A stretch of DNA of 53,876 nucleotides, taken from Nocardia beijingensis NBRC 16342. Its GTDB lineage: Bacteria > Actinomycetota > Actinomycetes > Mycobacteriales > Mycobacteriaceae. Location of the stretch: the NCBI RefSeq assembly GCF_001612785.1, contig NZ_BDBC01000027.1, positions 1 through 53,876 on the forward strand, given 5' to 3'. Position numbers and translations under genes: made by a program. Positions 42,022 through 52,249 of this stretch are shown here, in pieces; position 1 is the first letter of the stretch; the number at the start of each line of letters is the position of its first letter. Below the pieces are notes generated by a model. That model saw only the letters and a program-made list of their open reading frames with translations. It was not told where the DNA came from and did not search any database.

Positions 42022-42393
42022 ATGTCCAATATGGATCTGGCGCTCAAAGACATGATGGTGATCGACGGCGCGATCGGCGCCGCCGTGGTCGACTACAACA
42101 GCGGCATGGCGCTGGGCATGCTCGGCAGCTCCAAGTCCCTCGACCTCCAGGTCGCGGGCGCGGGCAACACCGAGGTGGTGCGCGCCAAGTTGCGCACCAT
42201 GGATCAGCTCGGACTCAAGGACGAGATCGAGGACATCCTCATCACGCTGTCCGGGCAGTACCACATCATCCGGCCGATGACCGGCCGCAAGTCCAAGGGC
42301 CTGTTCCTCTACCTCGCCCTGGACCGGGGCCGGGCGAATCTGGCGCTCGCCCGCCACCGTCTGAGGGGCATCGAAGAAGATCTGGAGGTCTGA
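42022..42393 (+). CDS. Roadblock/LC7-like protein 3
   Basis: 123 residues. ATG 42022 follows AAAGGAACA. The fold pattern repeats that of protein 1: MVIDGAIGAAVVDYNSGMAL, AGNTEVVRAKLRTM, IEDILITLSGQYHIIRP and LFLYLALDRGRANLALARHRLRGIEED. It is the last gene of the four-gene operon. Confidence 0.8.
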   Translation: MSNMDLALKDMMVIDGAIGAAVVDYNSGMALGMLGSSKSLDLQVAGAGNTEVVRAKLRTMDQLGLKDEIEDILITLSGQYHIIRPMTGRKSKGLFLYLALDRGRANLALARHRLRGIEEDLEV

Positions 42394-42511
42394 TCGGCGG
42401 CCGGGTCCGCCCCCACGCGGAGCGACGGCGTCAACGTCGACGTTGTCACCCTGGCCGGTTACCTCCGGCTCCACCACCGTTTCTTCTCCCCACTCGCGGG
42501 GTCGGCCTGCT

Positions 42512-42994
42512 TCACTCGAGGCCGGCCGGGCGAGGCCAGGGGTTGGCCTCCTTGTCCTCGACCGACTGATTGAAGCGCGCGATGAGCCTGCTGAACAGAT
42601 CGATGTCGTCCTCGGTCCACTCGGCCACCACCGCGCCGATGCCCTGGCGGCTCTGCTTGCGGTCGGCGGCAAGCAATTCCAGTCCCTTGGCGCTGGCCCG
42701 GATCTTGCGGGCGATGCCGCCGTCGGGGTCGGGCACCCGCTCGACCAACCCTTGCTTACGCATGGCCCCGACCTGTCGGTTGATCGTGGAAACGTCCAAT
42801 TGGAACGCCTCGGACAGCTCGCGCAGGCTCAGCGGATGGTCCAGTTCCAGCCTGGTCAGAATCAGATATGCCGAGCGGTCGAGCTGAAAGCCGGGACGTC
42901 GCAGCAGCGCGGCGGGGAAGTGCCTCGACAGCAGCGACAGTTCGAAGGTCAGGCGGTTCAGCGCCGCCTTGTCGCCGGGACCGGAATCGGACAT
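42512..42994 (-). CDS. MarR family transcriptional regulator
   Basis: 160 residues. Winged helix: LSLRELSEAFQLDVSTINRQVGAMRKQGLVERVPDPDGGIARKIRASAKGLELL (~55–108), with dimerisation helices on both sides. It is divergent from an MFS exporter with a dyad between them, the usual layout for a repressor and the efflux pump it controls. Confidence 0.93.
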   Translation of the reverse strand: MSDSGPGDKAALNRLTFELSLLSRHFPAALLRRPGFQLDRSAYLILTRLELDHPLSLRELSEAFQLDVSTINRQVGAMRKQGLVERVPDPDGGIARKIRASAKGLELLAADRKQSRQGIGAVVAEWTEDDIDLFSRLIARFNQSVEDKEANPWPRPAGLE

Positions 42995-43031
42995 AGCTCA
43001 CTATGTCGCGCGGATCACGTACTCGCCAAAT

Positions 43032-43064
43032 TGTGCAGCATACACACCATATGTACCGTGCACA
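43032..43064. promoter_or_regulatory. Dyad between marR and the MFS gene
   Basis: TGTGCA-N3-TACA…TGTA-N3-TGCACA, arms at 43032–43044 and 43052–43064, 33 bases overall. It overlaps the likely MFS start, so a bound repressor would block initiation. Probable MarR operator. Confidence 0.6.
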
Positions 43065-44523
43065 TGTGACTGTAGCTGCCGACGCGTCCTCGACCGTCTC
43101 TGATTCCGGCGACCGGCGCCGTCCCTCGTCGGCACTGCTCATCGCGACGCTCGGCATGGTCGGAGTGGTCGTCTCGCTCATGCAGACGCTGGTCATTCCG
43201 ATCATCCCGTCGCTGCCGACGCTGTTGCACACCTCCGCGTCCAACGCCTCCTGGGTGGTGACGGCCACGCTGCTGGCGGGCGCGGTGGCGACCCCGATCA
43301 GCGGGCGGCTGGGCGACATGTTCGGCAAGCGGCGCGTCTTGTTCGCGAATCTGCTTCTGCTGGTGGCGGGTTCGGTGGTCTGCGCGTCGTTCGCCACCCT
43401 GGTGCCCGAGATCGTCGGGCGCTCGCTGCAAGGCGCGGCGGTCGGCGCGATTCCGCTCGGCATCAGCATCATGCGCGACGAATTGCCCGCCGAACGAGTG
43501 GGTTCGGCGATGGCGATCATGAGCGCCACGCTCGGCGTCGGCGGCGCGATCGGCCTGCCGGTCGCGGCGGCCATCGCGCAGAACGCCGACTGGCACGTGC
43601 TGTTCTGGACTTCCGCCGCGCTCGGCGTCCTGTGCGCCGTGCTGGTCTTCGTATTCGTGCCGGAATCGCCGGTGCGCACGCCCGCACGGTTCGACTTCGG
43701 TGGCGCCATCGGGTTGTCGGCGGCGCTGCTCGCGCTGCTCGTCGCGATCACGAAAGGCGCGGACTGGGGTTGGGCCAGCGCCCGAATCCTGACCCTGTTC
43801 GCGGTGTCGGCGGTGGTGTTCCTCGGCTGGGGCGCTTTCGAACTGCGGCAGCGTTCACCGCTGGTGGACCTGCGGGTCTCGGCGCGGCCGAGGGTGCTGT
43901 TCACCAACGCGGCCTCGATCGCCGTCGGATTCTCGCTCTACGGCATGTCCCTGACCTTCCCGCAATTGCTGATGGCGCCGGAGCAGACCGGATACGGCTT
44001 CGGGTTGTCCATGATCACCGCGGGCTTGGCACTGGCCCCCACCGGCTTCGTGATGATGCTGCTGTCACCCGTGTCGGCCCGGCTGTCGGCCAGTCGCGGG
44101 CCTAAAGTCACCCTCGCGCTCGGCTCCGCGGTGATCGCGGTCGGTTATCTGTGCGCGGTGGTGCTGATGAACAGCGTCTGGGAGATCATGCTCGCCTCGG
44201 TGATCGTCGCGGGCGGCGTCGGCCTGGCGTACGCGGCGATGCCCGCGCTGATCATGGGCGCGGTGCCGATCACCGAGACCGCCGCGGCCAACGGCCTCAA
44301 CTCGCTGATGCGCTCGATCGGCACCTCGACCTCGGCCGCGGTGATGAGCGTCGTGCTGGCGCACATGACCATGAAACTCGGCCCGCACCTGCTCCCCTCG
44401 CGCGACGGCTTCCACACCACCTTCCTCATCGCGATGGCCTCGGCGCTGGTCGCGATCGGCCTGACCGCGTTGATCCCGATGCGCAAGACCGCCGACGCGG
44501 CGACCACCACCGGGCACTCCTGA
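43051..44523 (+). CDS. MFS efflux transporter (DHA2-type)
   Basis: 490 residues with about 14 membrane segments. The MFS motif A-like loop GRLGDMFGKRRVLF follows helix 2, and the motif C-like stretch LGVGGAIGLPVAA lies in helix 5. Fourteen-helix proton-driven drug exporters look like this. Starts at ATG 43051 or GTG 43066; the first lies inside the operator dyad and would need a leaderless or very short leader. A codon as far upstream as 43003 would run through the regulatory region and is unlikely. Confidence 0.92.
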   Translation: MYRAHVTVAADASSTVSDSGDRRRPSSALLIATLGMVGVVVSLMQTLVIPIIPSLPTLLHTSASNASWVVTATLLAGAVATPISGRLGDMFGKRRVLFANLLLLVAGSVVCASFATLVPEIVGRSLQGAAVGAIPLGISIMRDELPAERVGSAMAIMSATLGVGGAIGLPVAAAIAQNADWHVLFWTSAALGVLCAVLVFVFVPESPVRTPARFDFGGAIGLSAALLALLVAITKGADWGWASARILTLFAVSAVVFLGWGAFELRQRSPLVDLRVSARPRVLFTNAASIAVGFSLYGMSLTFPQLLMAPEQTGYGFGLSMITAGLALAPTGFVMMLLSPVSARLSASRGPKVTLALGSAVIAVGYLCAVVLMNSVWEIMLASVIVAGGVGLAYAAMPALIMGAVPITETAAANGLNSLMRSIGTSTSAAVMSVVLAHMTMKLGPHLLPSRDGFHTTFLIAMASALVAIGLTALIPMRKTADAATTTGHS

Positions 44524-44541
44524 CGGAGATTCGGCGCGGTC

Positions 44542-45519
44542 TCAAGCGCCGGCCACGGCCTCGGTGTACCGGCGGCCAAGGGCGCGGATGTGGGCGACGA
44601 GCTCCGGCGGGCCGTCGACGCGGAAGTCCATCATCAGCATGGACAGGTAGATGGCGATCGTCTCCAGCGCGTCCGCGCCCGTGTAGAGCACGCAGGTGTC
44701 CGCGTCCACCGGCTCCACCACGCCGACCGCGGGATTGATCCTGGCGATGACCGTCTCGGCGGGCGCGAGCACGGTGACCTCGGCCCGCACCCGCCACCCC
44801 GTGGTGGCGATGTGGCGCATGACGAAGGAGACCAGGTCGTCGTCGGGAAGCGAACGCGCGGCGAAGCGGCGCGAACTCGTCTCCGCCCGCAGCACCCGCG
44901 CGACCGGGATCGCACGCCAGGAATGGTCGTCCAGACGGTAGGCGACCAGGTACCAGCGGCGCTGCCAGTTGATCAGCCGGTACGGCTCGATCTCGGCGGC
45001 GGACGCGGCCTCGGCTTCGGTGACGCGGACCGTCGCGCCGTCGCGAATGGCGCCGGCGAGGGTGGTGAGCACGGCGGCGGGAACCGGCGCGTCCGGCTCG
45101 CGCGATCCGGTCGTGGCCGGGCCGATGGCCGTGGCCTCGCGCAGCGCGGAAACCTTGCGCTGCAACCGTTTCGGCAGGATCTGGTCCAGTTTGCCCAGTG
45201 CCTTCGTGACGTGCTCGGCGATGTCGGCGATGCCGGTGGAGCCGTCCTCGGCGAGGCCGACCGCGACCGCGACGGCCACCGCTTCGTCGTCGTCCAGCAG
45301 CAAGGGCGGCATGGTCGCGCCGCGGCCGAGCCGGTAGCCGCCGATCGCGCCGCGCCCGGCGTGCACCGGGTAGCCCAGCTCGCGGAGCCGCTGAATGTCC
45401 TGCCGCAGCGTCCGATCGGTGACGCCGAGGCGCTGGGCCAGCTCCCGGCCGGTGTACGCGCGGTCCTGCAGCAGCGCGAGCAACCGCAGCAACCGCGGTG
45501 TGGTCGACGCCACTTTCAC
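44542..45519 (-). CDS. WYL-domain regulator (DeoR/YafY type)
   Basis: 325 residues. N-terminal HTH: RLLRLLALLQDRAYTGRELAQRLGVTDRTLRQDIQRLRELGYPV (~9–53). The WYL domain (~150–230) has the core YRLINWQRRWYLVAYRLDDHSWRAI, where the usual W-Y-L triad is W-Y-L(V). A C-terminal extension (WCX-like) follows. GTG 45519 has AGGAGGG upstream. It is divergent from a DinB-like gene; palindromes lie between. Confidence 0.92.
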   Translation of the reverse strand: MKVASTTPRLLRLLALLQDRAYTGRELAQRLGVTDRTLRQDIQRLRELGYPVHAGRGAIGGYRLGRGATMPPLLLDDDEAVAVAVAVGLAEDGSTGIADIAEHVTKALGKLDQILPKRLQRKVSALREATAIGPATTGSREPDAPVPAAVLTTLAGAIRDGATVRVTEAEAASAAEIEPYRLINWQRRWYLVAYRLDDHSWRAIPVARVLRAETSSRRFAARSLPDDDLVSFVMRHIATTGWRVRAEVTVLAPAETVIARINPAVGVVEPVDADTCVLYTGADALETIAIYLSMLMMDFRVDGPPELVAHIRALGRRYTEAVAGA

Positions 45520-45530
45520 CCTCCTCTGTT

Positions 45531-45566
45531 ATTAGGAACGAAAGTAGCCTAATGCCCGAATAGGCT
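45531..45566. promoter_or_regulatory. Overlapping palindromes between WYL regulator and DinB-like gene
   Basis: ATTAGG-N11-CCTAAT (45531–45553) and AGCCTA-N9-TAGGCT (45546–45566) share the CCTA core. The three half-sites are about 15–17 bases apart. Likely operator of the WYL regulator for both genes. Confidence 0.6.
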
Positions 45567-45601
45567 GGTGTCATCAGCGAGAACGACCGAAAGGCTCCGA
45601 G

Positions 45602-46237
45602 ATGAACGCCAACGCCACCGCGACCCTGCTCCCCGTTTGGCGGGACGTGCTCGCCGACTCCCACCGCGCGCTGGAAGGCATCGTCGCCGGTGTGCGAGCG
45701 GATCAGTGGCACCTGCCCACCCCGTGCTCGGACTGGGATGTGACGCAGGTCGTGCAGCACGCGGCCGGTGACCAGCTGGCCTACGCGGCGTCCCTCGGCA
45801 TCGGCAACGGACCGGCCGACAACCCGTTCGCGCCTTCCGGCACGATCGACGGCGCCCCCGCCGACCTGGTGCGCACGGCGATCGAGCAGACCGCCTTCGC
45901 CTGGACCACGGTCGACGACGCCACCGAGACCGTGCCGACGCCGCTGCCGCACGGCGCGCTCGCCACCCCGATCGCCGCGGCCATGTGCGCGCTGGATGCC
46001 GCGGTCCACGCCTGGGACATCGCGATCGCGACCGGCCAGCCCTCACCGTTGACCGACGAACTCGCCGCACACCTGCTCACCGCCGCGCGGGCCGGCCACC
46101 CCGCGCCCGGCGGCGGCGAGACGGCCGAGATCATCGAGCCGCTGCGCCAATGGGGGGCCTTCGCCGCGATCGTCGACGGTTCGGCCGACGGAGCCCTCGG
46201 GGAACTGCTGCGCTACCTGGGCCGCGACCCGCGCTGA
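45602..46237 (+). CDS. DinB-like TIGR03086 family metal-binding protein
   Basis: 211 residues. The N-terminal block LEGIVAGVRADQWHLPTPCSDWDVTQVVQHAAGDQLA and the later AVHAWDIAIATGQ give the three histidines of the mycothiol-dependent DinB/maleylpyruvate-isomerase fold. Such enzymes use mycothiol to detoxify or isomerise small electrophiles. ATG 45602 follows GAAAGG. Control by the divergent WYL regulator is expected. Confidence 0.88.
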   Translation: MNANATATLLPVWRDVLADSHRALEGIVAGVRADQWHLPTPCSDWDVTQVVQHAAGDQLAYAASLGIGNGPADNPFAPSGTIDGAPADLVRTAIEQTAFAWTTVDDATETVPTPLPHGALATPIAAAMCALDAAVHAWDIAIATGQPSPLTDELAAHLLTAARAGHPAPGGGETAEIIEPLRQWGAFAAIVDGSADGALGELLRYLGRDPR

Positions 46238-46251
46238 GCGGCCGGGCCGAC

Positions 46252-46276
46252 GCGGGGCTCGCCGACCGAGCCCCGC
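46252..46276. terminator. Bidirectional terminator hairpin
   Basis: GCGGGGCTCG-CCGAC-CGAGCCCCGC, a perfect 10-bp stem, between the converging DinB-like and OpuC genes. Confidence 0.7.
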
Positions 46277-46342
46277 GGGCGATGGATCGGCAGCATCGAA
46301 GCGTCTTCCCGACCGGTGAGGCGTCGCTCTGCACGTGCCGAA

Positions 46343-47317
46343 TCAGCGTGCGGTGACGAAACCTTGGGCGACCATCCAGTCCCTGGCGACCTCCGCGGGT
46401 TCGCGTCCGTCCACGTCCACCTGACGGTTGAGTTCGGTGATGGCCTCGTTGGTGAGGCGCTGCGAGATCGGCGTCATGACCGCGACCACCTGCGGATGCG
46501 CCTCGGCGAATCTCTCGCGCACCACCAGCGCCGCGTTGTACTTCGGGAAGAACCCGCGATCGTCTTGCAGCAGGACGAGATTCAGTGCCGGAATGCGTCC
46601 GTCGGTGGCGGCGACCGAGCCGAATCGGCACTGCCTGCCGTCGGCGGTCGCCTGGTAGACCACCTGGTCCTGCACGATCTGCTTGCGCACCTTGCCCGCG
46701 TCGATCTCGTATTTGCGGGCCAGCCCGGGAAATCCGTCCTGGCGGACGTTGAACTCGGTGCCGACGCAGATGGCCGCGGCCGCCGGATCGGCGGCCGCCA
46801 GCCTGGCGTAGTCCGACAGCGTGCGCACACCGGTCTCCTGCGCGGTGCGCGCGCTCATGACCAGCGCGTAGGTGTTGTTCATCGGCGCGAGCGCCGTCCA
46901 GAGCATGCCGTGCGCGGCGAGGTCGGCGTCGCGCACCGCCTCGAACTGGCCGACCTCGTCCGGCACCGGTGTCTCGTTGCCGAGGTAGTTGATCCACCCG
47001 GTGCCGGTGTAGTCGTAGGCGAGGTCGATCTGCCCGTGCAGCTGGGCGTCGCGCACGCTGTTGGAGCCCTGGATGTTGGTCAGGTCGCGCACTTGCGCGC
47101 CTGCCGCCGTCAGCGCGAACTCGATCAGGTATCCGAGGATGTTCTGTTCCGTGAAATCCTTGGACCCCACCGTGACGTGCACACCGTCCAGCTCCGGAAT
47201 GGGGCGGATGCTGCCAGGACCCACCCGCAGCGGCACCGCGCCGCCGGATTGCAGTCCGCAGGCCGCCACCAACGCCACACCCACCCCGAGGGCGAGTGCG
47301 CGCCAGGCCCGGTTCAT
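46343..47317 (-). CDS. OpuC/ProX-type compatible-solute binding lipoprotein
   Basis: 324 residues. Signal peptide with lipobox LVAAC (C20), then the OpuAC fold: VHVTVGSKDFTEQNILGYLIEFAL, DLAYDYTGTGWINYLG, LAPMNNTYALVMS and a C-terminal RLTNEAITELNRQVDVDGREPAEVARDWM. It binds glycine betaine, choline, carnitine or a similar osmolyte outside the membrane. The ATG at 47317 overlaps the permease stop (ATGA). It is the last gene of the operon on the minus strand. Confidence 0.93.
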   Translation of the reverse strand: MNRAWRALALGVGVALVAACGLQSGGAVPLRVGPGSIRPIPELDGVHVTVGSKDFTEQNILGYLIEFALTAAGAQVRDLTNIQGSNSVRDAQLHGQIDLAYDYTGTGWINYLGNETPVPDEVGQFEAVRDADLAAHGMLWTALAPMNNTYALVMSARTAQETGVRTLSDYARLAAADPAAAAICVGTEFNVRQDGFPGLARKYEIDAGKVRKQIVQDQVVYQATADGRQCRFGSVAATDGRIPALNLVLLQDDRGFFPKYNAALVVRERFAEAHPQVVAVMTPISQRLTNEAITELNRQVDVDGREPAEVARDWMVAQGFVTAR

Positions 47318-48074
47318 TTCAGCCCCCTGGGTCCGAGGAGCGCTTCGGCGAGCGCGCCGAGCCAGTCGACCAGCAGGGCCAGCGCCACCGCGAGCACCGC
47401 GCCGACCACCAGGGTGACGTTGTCGCGCAGCTTGTAGCCGGTGTCGATCAGAATGCCGAGGCCGCCCGCGCTCACCAGGAACGACAGCGTCGCGGTGCCG
47501 ACCGCGAGCACCAGGGAGGTGCGCAGCCCGGCCAGGATGTAGGGCACCGCGAGCGGGAACTCGATGCGGCGCAGCACCGTCACGGCCGACATGCCCTGCC
47601 CGCGCCCGGCATCGATGAGCGTCCGATCCACCTGCTGATAGCCGAGGATGGTGTTGCGCAGCACCGGCAGCAGCGAATAGAACGCGATCGGCGCCACACC
47701 GATCCAGAAGCCGGTGGTGCGGGTGACCAGGTAGAACAGCACGATCAGGCCGATGGCCGGTGCGGCGGCGCCGATGTTCGCGATACCGACGAAAAACGGC
47801 GTCAGGCGGCGGAATCCCGGCCTGGTGAGCAGGGTCCCGAGCGGGACGGCCACCGCGACGACGATCAGGACGACGGCCCCGGTGATCCGGACGTGCTGCC
47901 AGGTGACGGTGGCGACGTTGCCCGCGTTCAGGCTCGCCTGCTGCGTGACGGTGAGGTCGCGGGCGAACGCCCACACCAGCACGCCCGCGGTGAGCACGAG
48001 GACGACCAGCGGCTGCACGACCAACCGGATGCGCTCGGCCCTGCGCTGGGCGGCGGGCGACGCGGCGGCGGTGG

Positions 48075-48078
<4 letters not shown>
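47314..48078 (-). CDS. OpuC/ProW-type permease 1
   Basis: 254 residues with about six helices. The EAA-like loop is DAGRGQGMSAVTVLRRIEFPLAVPYILAG and the tail SAGGLGILIDTGYKLRDN is typical. ATG 48078 overlaps the ATPase stop (ATGA). It forms the channel together with permease 2. Confidence 0.92.
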
Positions 48079-49266
<1,188 letters not shown>

Positions 49267-49274
<8 letters not shown>

Positions 49275-49980
49275 GAATTCCCCTGGAGGTGGTGAGCCGT
49301 CCGATCAGGACGTAGATCCCGTCGAGGACGAGTGCGAGGACGACGACGAGGATCGTGCCGACCAGCGCCTGCGGCACCGCGTTCGGGCTGCCGAGGCGCG
49401 CGAGTCCGGAGAAGATCAGGTTTCCGAGCCCCGGACCCTTGGCGTACGCGGCGAGGGCGAGAATCCCCATGATCAGTTGGGTGCTCACCCGCATACCGGC
49501 CAGGATCGCGGGCCAGGCCAGTGGCAGTTCGATCCGGGCGAGCACCCGCAGCCGGTTCATCCCGACGCCGCGGGCCGCGTCGGTCACGGCCGGGTCCACC
49601 GAGGCGAGTCCGATGATCGTGTTGCGCATGATCGGCAGCAGCGCGTACACCACCAGCGCGGTGATCGTCGGCGCGACACCGAGGCCGAGCACCGGGATCA
49701 GCAGGCCGAGCAGTGCGAACGACGGAACGGTGAGCACCGCGCCCGCCAGCGCGGAGGCGACCGACGAGCCGAACGGGCTGCGGTACACCAGGATTCCGAT
49801 CAGCACCGAGATCACCGTCGCCAGCAGCACCGATTGCACCACGGCCGAGACGTGCAGGTAGGAGTCGACCAGCAACTGGTGCCGCCGGTGCACGATGAAT
49901 GTCCACAGCGTGTCCAGGGCCGTACCTCCCCATCGGCTGGTCTCTCCGGAGACTAGCGTGGTTTTGCCGGTGCCGTCCAT
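49267..49980 (-). CDS. OpuC/ProW-type permease 2
   Basis: 237 residues with five to six helices. The loop DAARGVGMNRLRVLARIELPLAWPAILAGMR is the EAA-like motif. ATG 49980 starts the operon order permease–ATPase–permease–lipoprotein, a complete importer. A later in-frame Met is not available before the first helix, and upstream frames run antisense to the CHAP gene. Confidence 0.9.
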
Positions 49981-50109
49981 GATTTCGGCTCCGCCGGGTC
50001 GTCCGCTCGGTCGCCGAGACCGGTGACGGCGGAGGGAACCATTCGGCGTCCACGCGCGTCGAAATCCATAAGGCGGACAACAGCCGCACAGGAACGAAGC
50101 GGGGGAACG

Positions 50110-50712
50110 ATGACTCGACAGTCGGGATCGCGATCGGGACGGTGGATCGCTCTGGCGTTGGTGGTGCTCGGCGTGGCCGCCGCAGGCATCGCCGGTGGTC
50201 TGTGGTGGCGGGACCGAACGGATCACCGTGCGATCGTGGGTGAGCGCCTCACCGAGTTCCCCGCGCTGGACCATTCGGCGCTGGACGCCACCCAGGCCGG
50301 AATCGTCGCGGTCGCCCAGCGGGAGTTCGCCGATCCCGGCGCGGGCCCGAAATACGCCGAAGGAGTGCGGGAGGCATGGTGCGCCGATTTCGTCAGCTGG
50401 GTGCTGCGCGAGGCCGGTGTGCCGCTGGCCAACCCGAATTCGGGCTCCTGGCGGATTCCCGGCGTCTATACCTTGCAGGAGTACTACGAGAGCGTCGGCC
50501 GGTTCGTCCCCGTCGGCTCGGGCTATCACCCGCGGACCGGTGACGTGCTGCTGTACCGGGAGTCCAGTCCGTTCGGGCAGCACACGAACATCGTTCTGCG
50601 GGCCGACGGCGACCGGGTGACCACGATCGGCGGCAACGAGTACGGCGAGGTGCGGATCCACCGCTTCGTGCTCGACGACACAGTGGGGGCCGTCGGGTTC
50701 GGCCGATTGTGA
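50110..50712 (+). CDS. Membrane-anchored CHAP-domain peptidoglycan hydrolase
   Basis: 200 residues. One N-terminal membrane anchor (residues ~12–33, WIALALVVLGVAAAGIAGGLWW). CHAP domain follows with catalytic Cys91 in REAWCADFVSWVLREAG and His158 in GQHTNIVL. It would cut peptide bonds in peptidoglycan on the outer face. The ATG at 50110 follows GGGGGAA. It is divergent from the OpuC operon; a single-gene unit. Confidence 0.88.
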   Translation: MTRQSGSRSGRWIALALVVLGVAAAGIAGGLWWRDRTDHRAIVGERLTEFPALDHSALDATQAGIVAVAQREFADPGAGPKYAEGVREAWCADFVSWVLREAGVPLANPNSGSWRIPGVYTLQEYYESVGRFVPVGSGYHPRTGDVLLYRESSPFGQHTNIVLRADGDRVTTIGGNEYGEVRIHRFVLDDTVGAVGFGRL

Positions 50713-50944
50713 AGATCACCTCCACCTAGCGGGATTCGACCGATATGCGGGTGAAACGGCGTGCCGGAAAGTCCTACGATGGAAGCGGCGGCGCCCGGCA
50801 GCGCCGCCGCCGGTCCCCGCCCTGCTTCCCCCTCATCGGCAGGACGGGGATCTCGGGCGCACAGCAGTGCGTTACGGGGCGGGACAAGATCGGTCGCGTA
50901 CCGTGTCGGGTGTCCATCGAGAGGTGAGGGTTGCGGAACTAGCG

Positions 50945-52072
50945 ATGCATCCGACCGACGAACCGAGCAGTGCGCCCGGCTGGATCGATTACGCCGAGTT
51001 CGGCGAGCGTTTCGTCACGCACGCCGTGAACGCCGCTCGTATCGAGTCCGCCATCTCCGGTATGACGGGCCGCGGCATGACCATCGGCCCGGTTTCGATC
51101 GGCCCGGCCGGACTCGCGGGCTTCGTCGCCGAGGGAAAGGTCGGCGCGCCGCGCGTCCTGCGCAGCGGCCCGAAGGTGACCTTCGAGGTGACCGTTCCCG
51201 TATCGCTCACGTTGAAGGTGCTGCTCGGCGGCCGGAAACTGCGGCTGGAGGCGAGGGTGGAGATCGATCTGACCCTGCACGCCCGCACCGCCGAACCCGT
51301 GCTCATCATCATCGACATCCCGCCGATCACCCAGCGCGACATCAGCTTCGTCCTGCGTGCCCAAGCGGTGGACTCGGCGTGGGAATGGTTGCTCGACCCG
51401 ATCGCGGGTGTGGTGCAGCGCGAGGTCGCCTCCCGGGTGAACGCCATGCTGGCCGATCCGCAGACCCGCCGGGGGCTGGTGTTCGACGTCGAGGCCATGG
51501 TGGCGCGCGAGCGCTCGCCGCATCGGGACCGGCTCGCGTTCGACTGGATCGGCTACGACGAGTTCGGGCATCGGTTCTTCTCCCGCATCGTGACGCGCGA
51601 ACGGGTGTGCGACGTGGTGGAACGGCTGGCGGGCAGGCCCATCGAGGTCGGGCCGCTGCGCACGGGGCCGCGGGCAGGCGCTGTCGTGACCGTCCGCGGG
51701 CAGGTGCGGATGCCGCGACTGGCGGATCGGTCGGCGGACCCGGTCGCGTTCGACCTGACGTTGCCGGTGAGCCTGGACATCACGGTCGACGTGCTGAAAG
51801 CCAACCGCTATCGCGCCGACCTCGAGGTGCCGTTGGTGCTCACCGCCCGCGCCGCCGATCCCTTGCGAGTGGTGATCGACGTGCCGCCGCCGGACCCGGC
51901 CGACATCCGGATGGAGTTCACCGCCCACGGCGCCCGCGCCGCGGCCCTCGGTGCGCTCGCCGGGATAAAGAAGCAGGTCGTGGCGCAGGTGGCGGCGGTT
52001 GTCCGCAAAGAACTGGCCGACCCGGCGATGCGCACCATCGACGTCGCCGCACGCATCGACGGCATCGTGTGA
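50945..52072 (+). CDS. Unknown protein with an internal duplication
   Basis: 375 residues from ATG 50945; GTG 50924 is an alternative. Two halves of ~180 residues align: WIDYAEFGERFVTHAV with WIGYDEFGHRFFSRIV, MTIGPVSIGPAG with IEVGPLRTGPRAG, VTFEVTVPVSLTL with VAFDLTLPVSLDI and VLIIIDIPPITQRDI with LRVVIDVPPPDPADI. Each half is mostly beta strand with a closing helix. No signal peptide or membrane segment is visible. A lipid-binding barrel would fit but is a guess. No family recognised. Confidence 0.8.
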   Translation: MHPTDEPSSAPGWIDYAEFGERFVTHAVNAARIESAISGMTGRGMTIGPVSIGPAGLAGFVAEGKVGAPRVLRSGPKVTFEVTVPVSLTLKVLLGGRKLRLEARVEIDLTLHARTAEPVLIIIDIPPITQRDISFVLRAQAVDSAWEWLLDPIAGVVQREVASRVNAMLADPQTRRGLVFDVEAMVARERSPHRDRLAFDWIGYDEFGHRFFSRIVTRERVCDVVERLAGRPIEVGPLRTGPRAGAVVTVRGQVRMPRLADRSADPVAFDLTLPVSLDITVDVLKANRYRADLEVPLVLTARAADPLRVVIDVPPPDPADIRMEFTAHGARAAALGALAGIKKQVVAQVAAVVRKELADPAMRTIDVAARIDGIV

Positions 52073-52249
52073 ACCCGCCGCGGCCCTGAGCGCGTGTGGC
52101 GAAAGTGAAATGTGATTCTCCTGGGTCTAGCGGTTCCAATGTGAATGTGGTGAAATGAGTTCACGTTCGAGGCTCCCGGCGCGCGGTGGTTTGGGGAAGG
52201 TGCGCCGGGCACGCTGCCATCCATGTCGGGTTGCGCGAAGGAGTCGACG

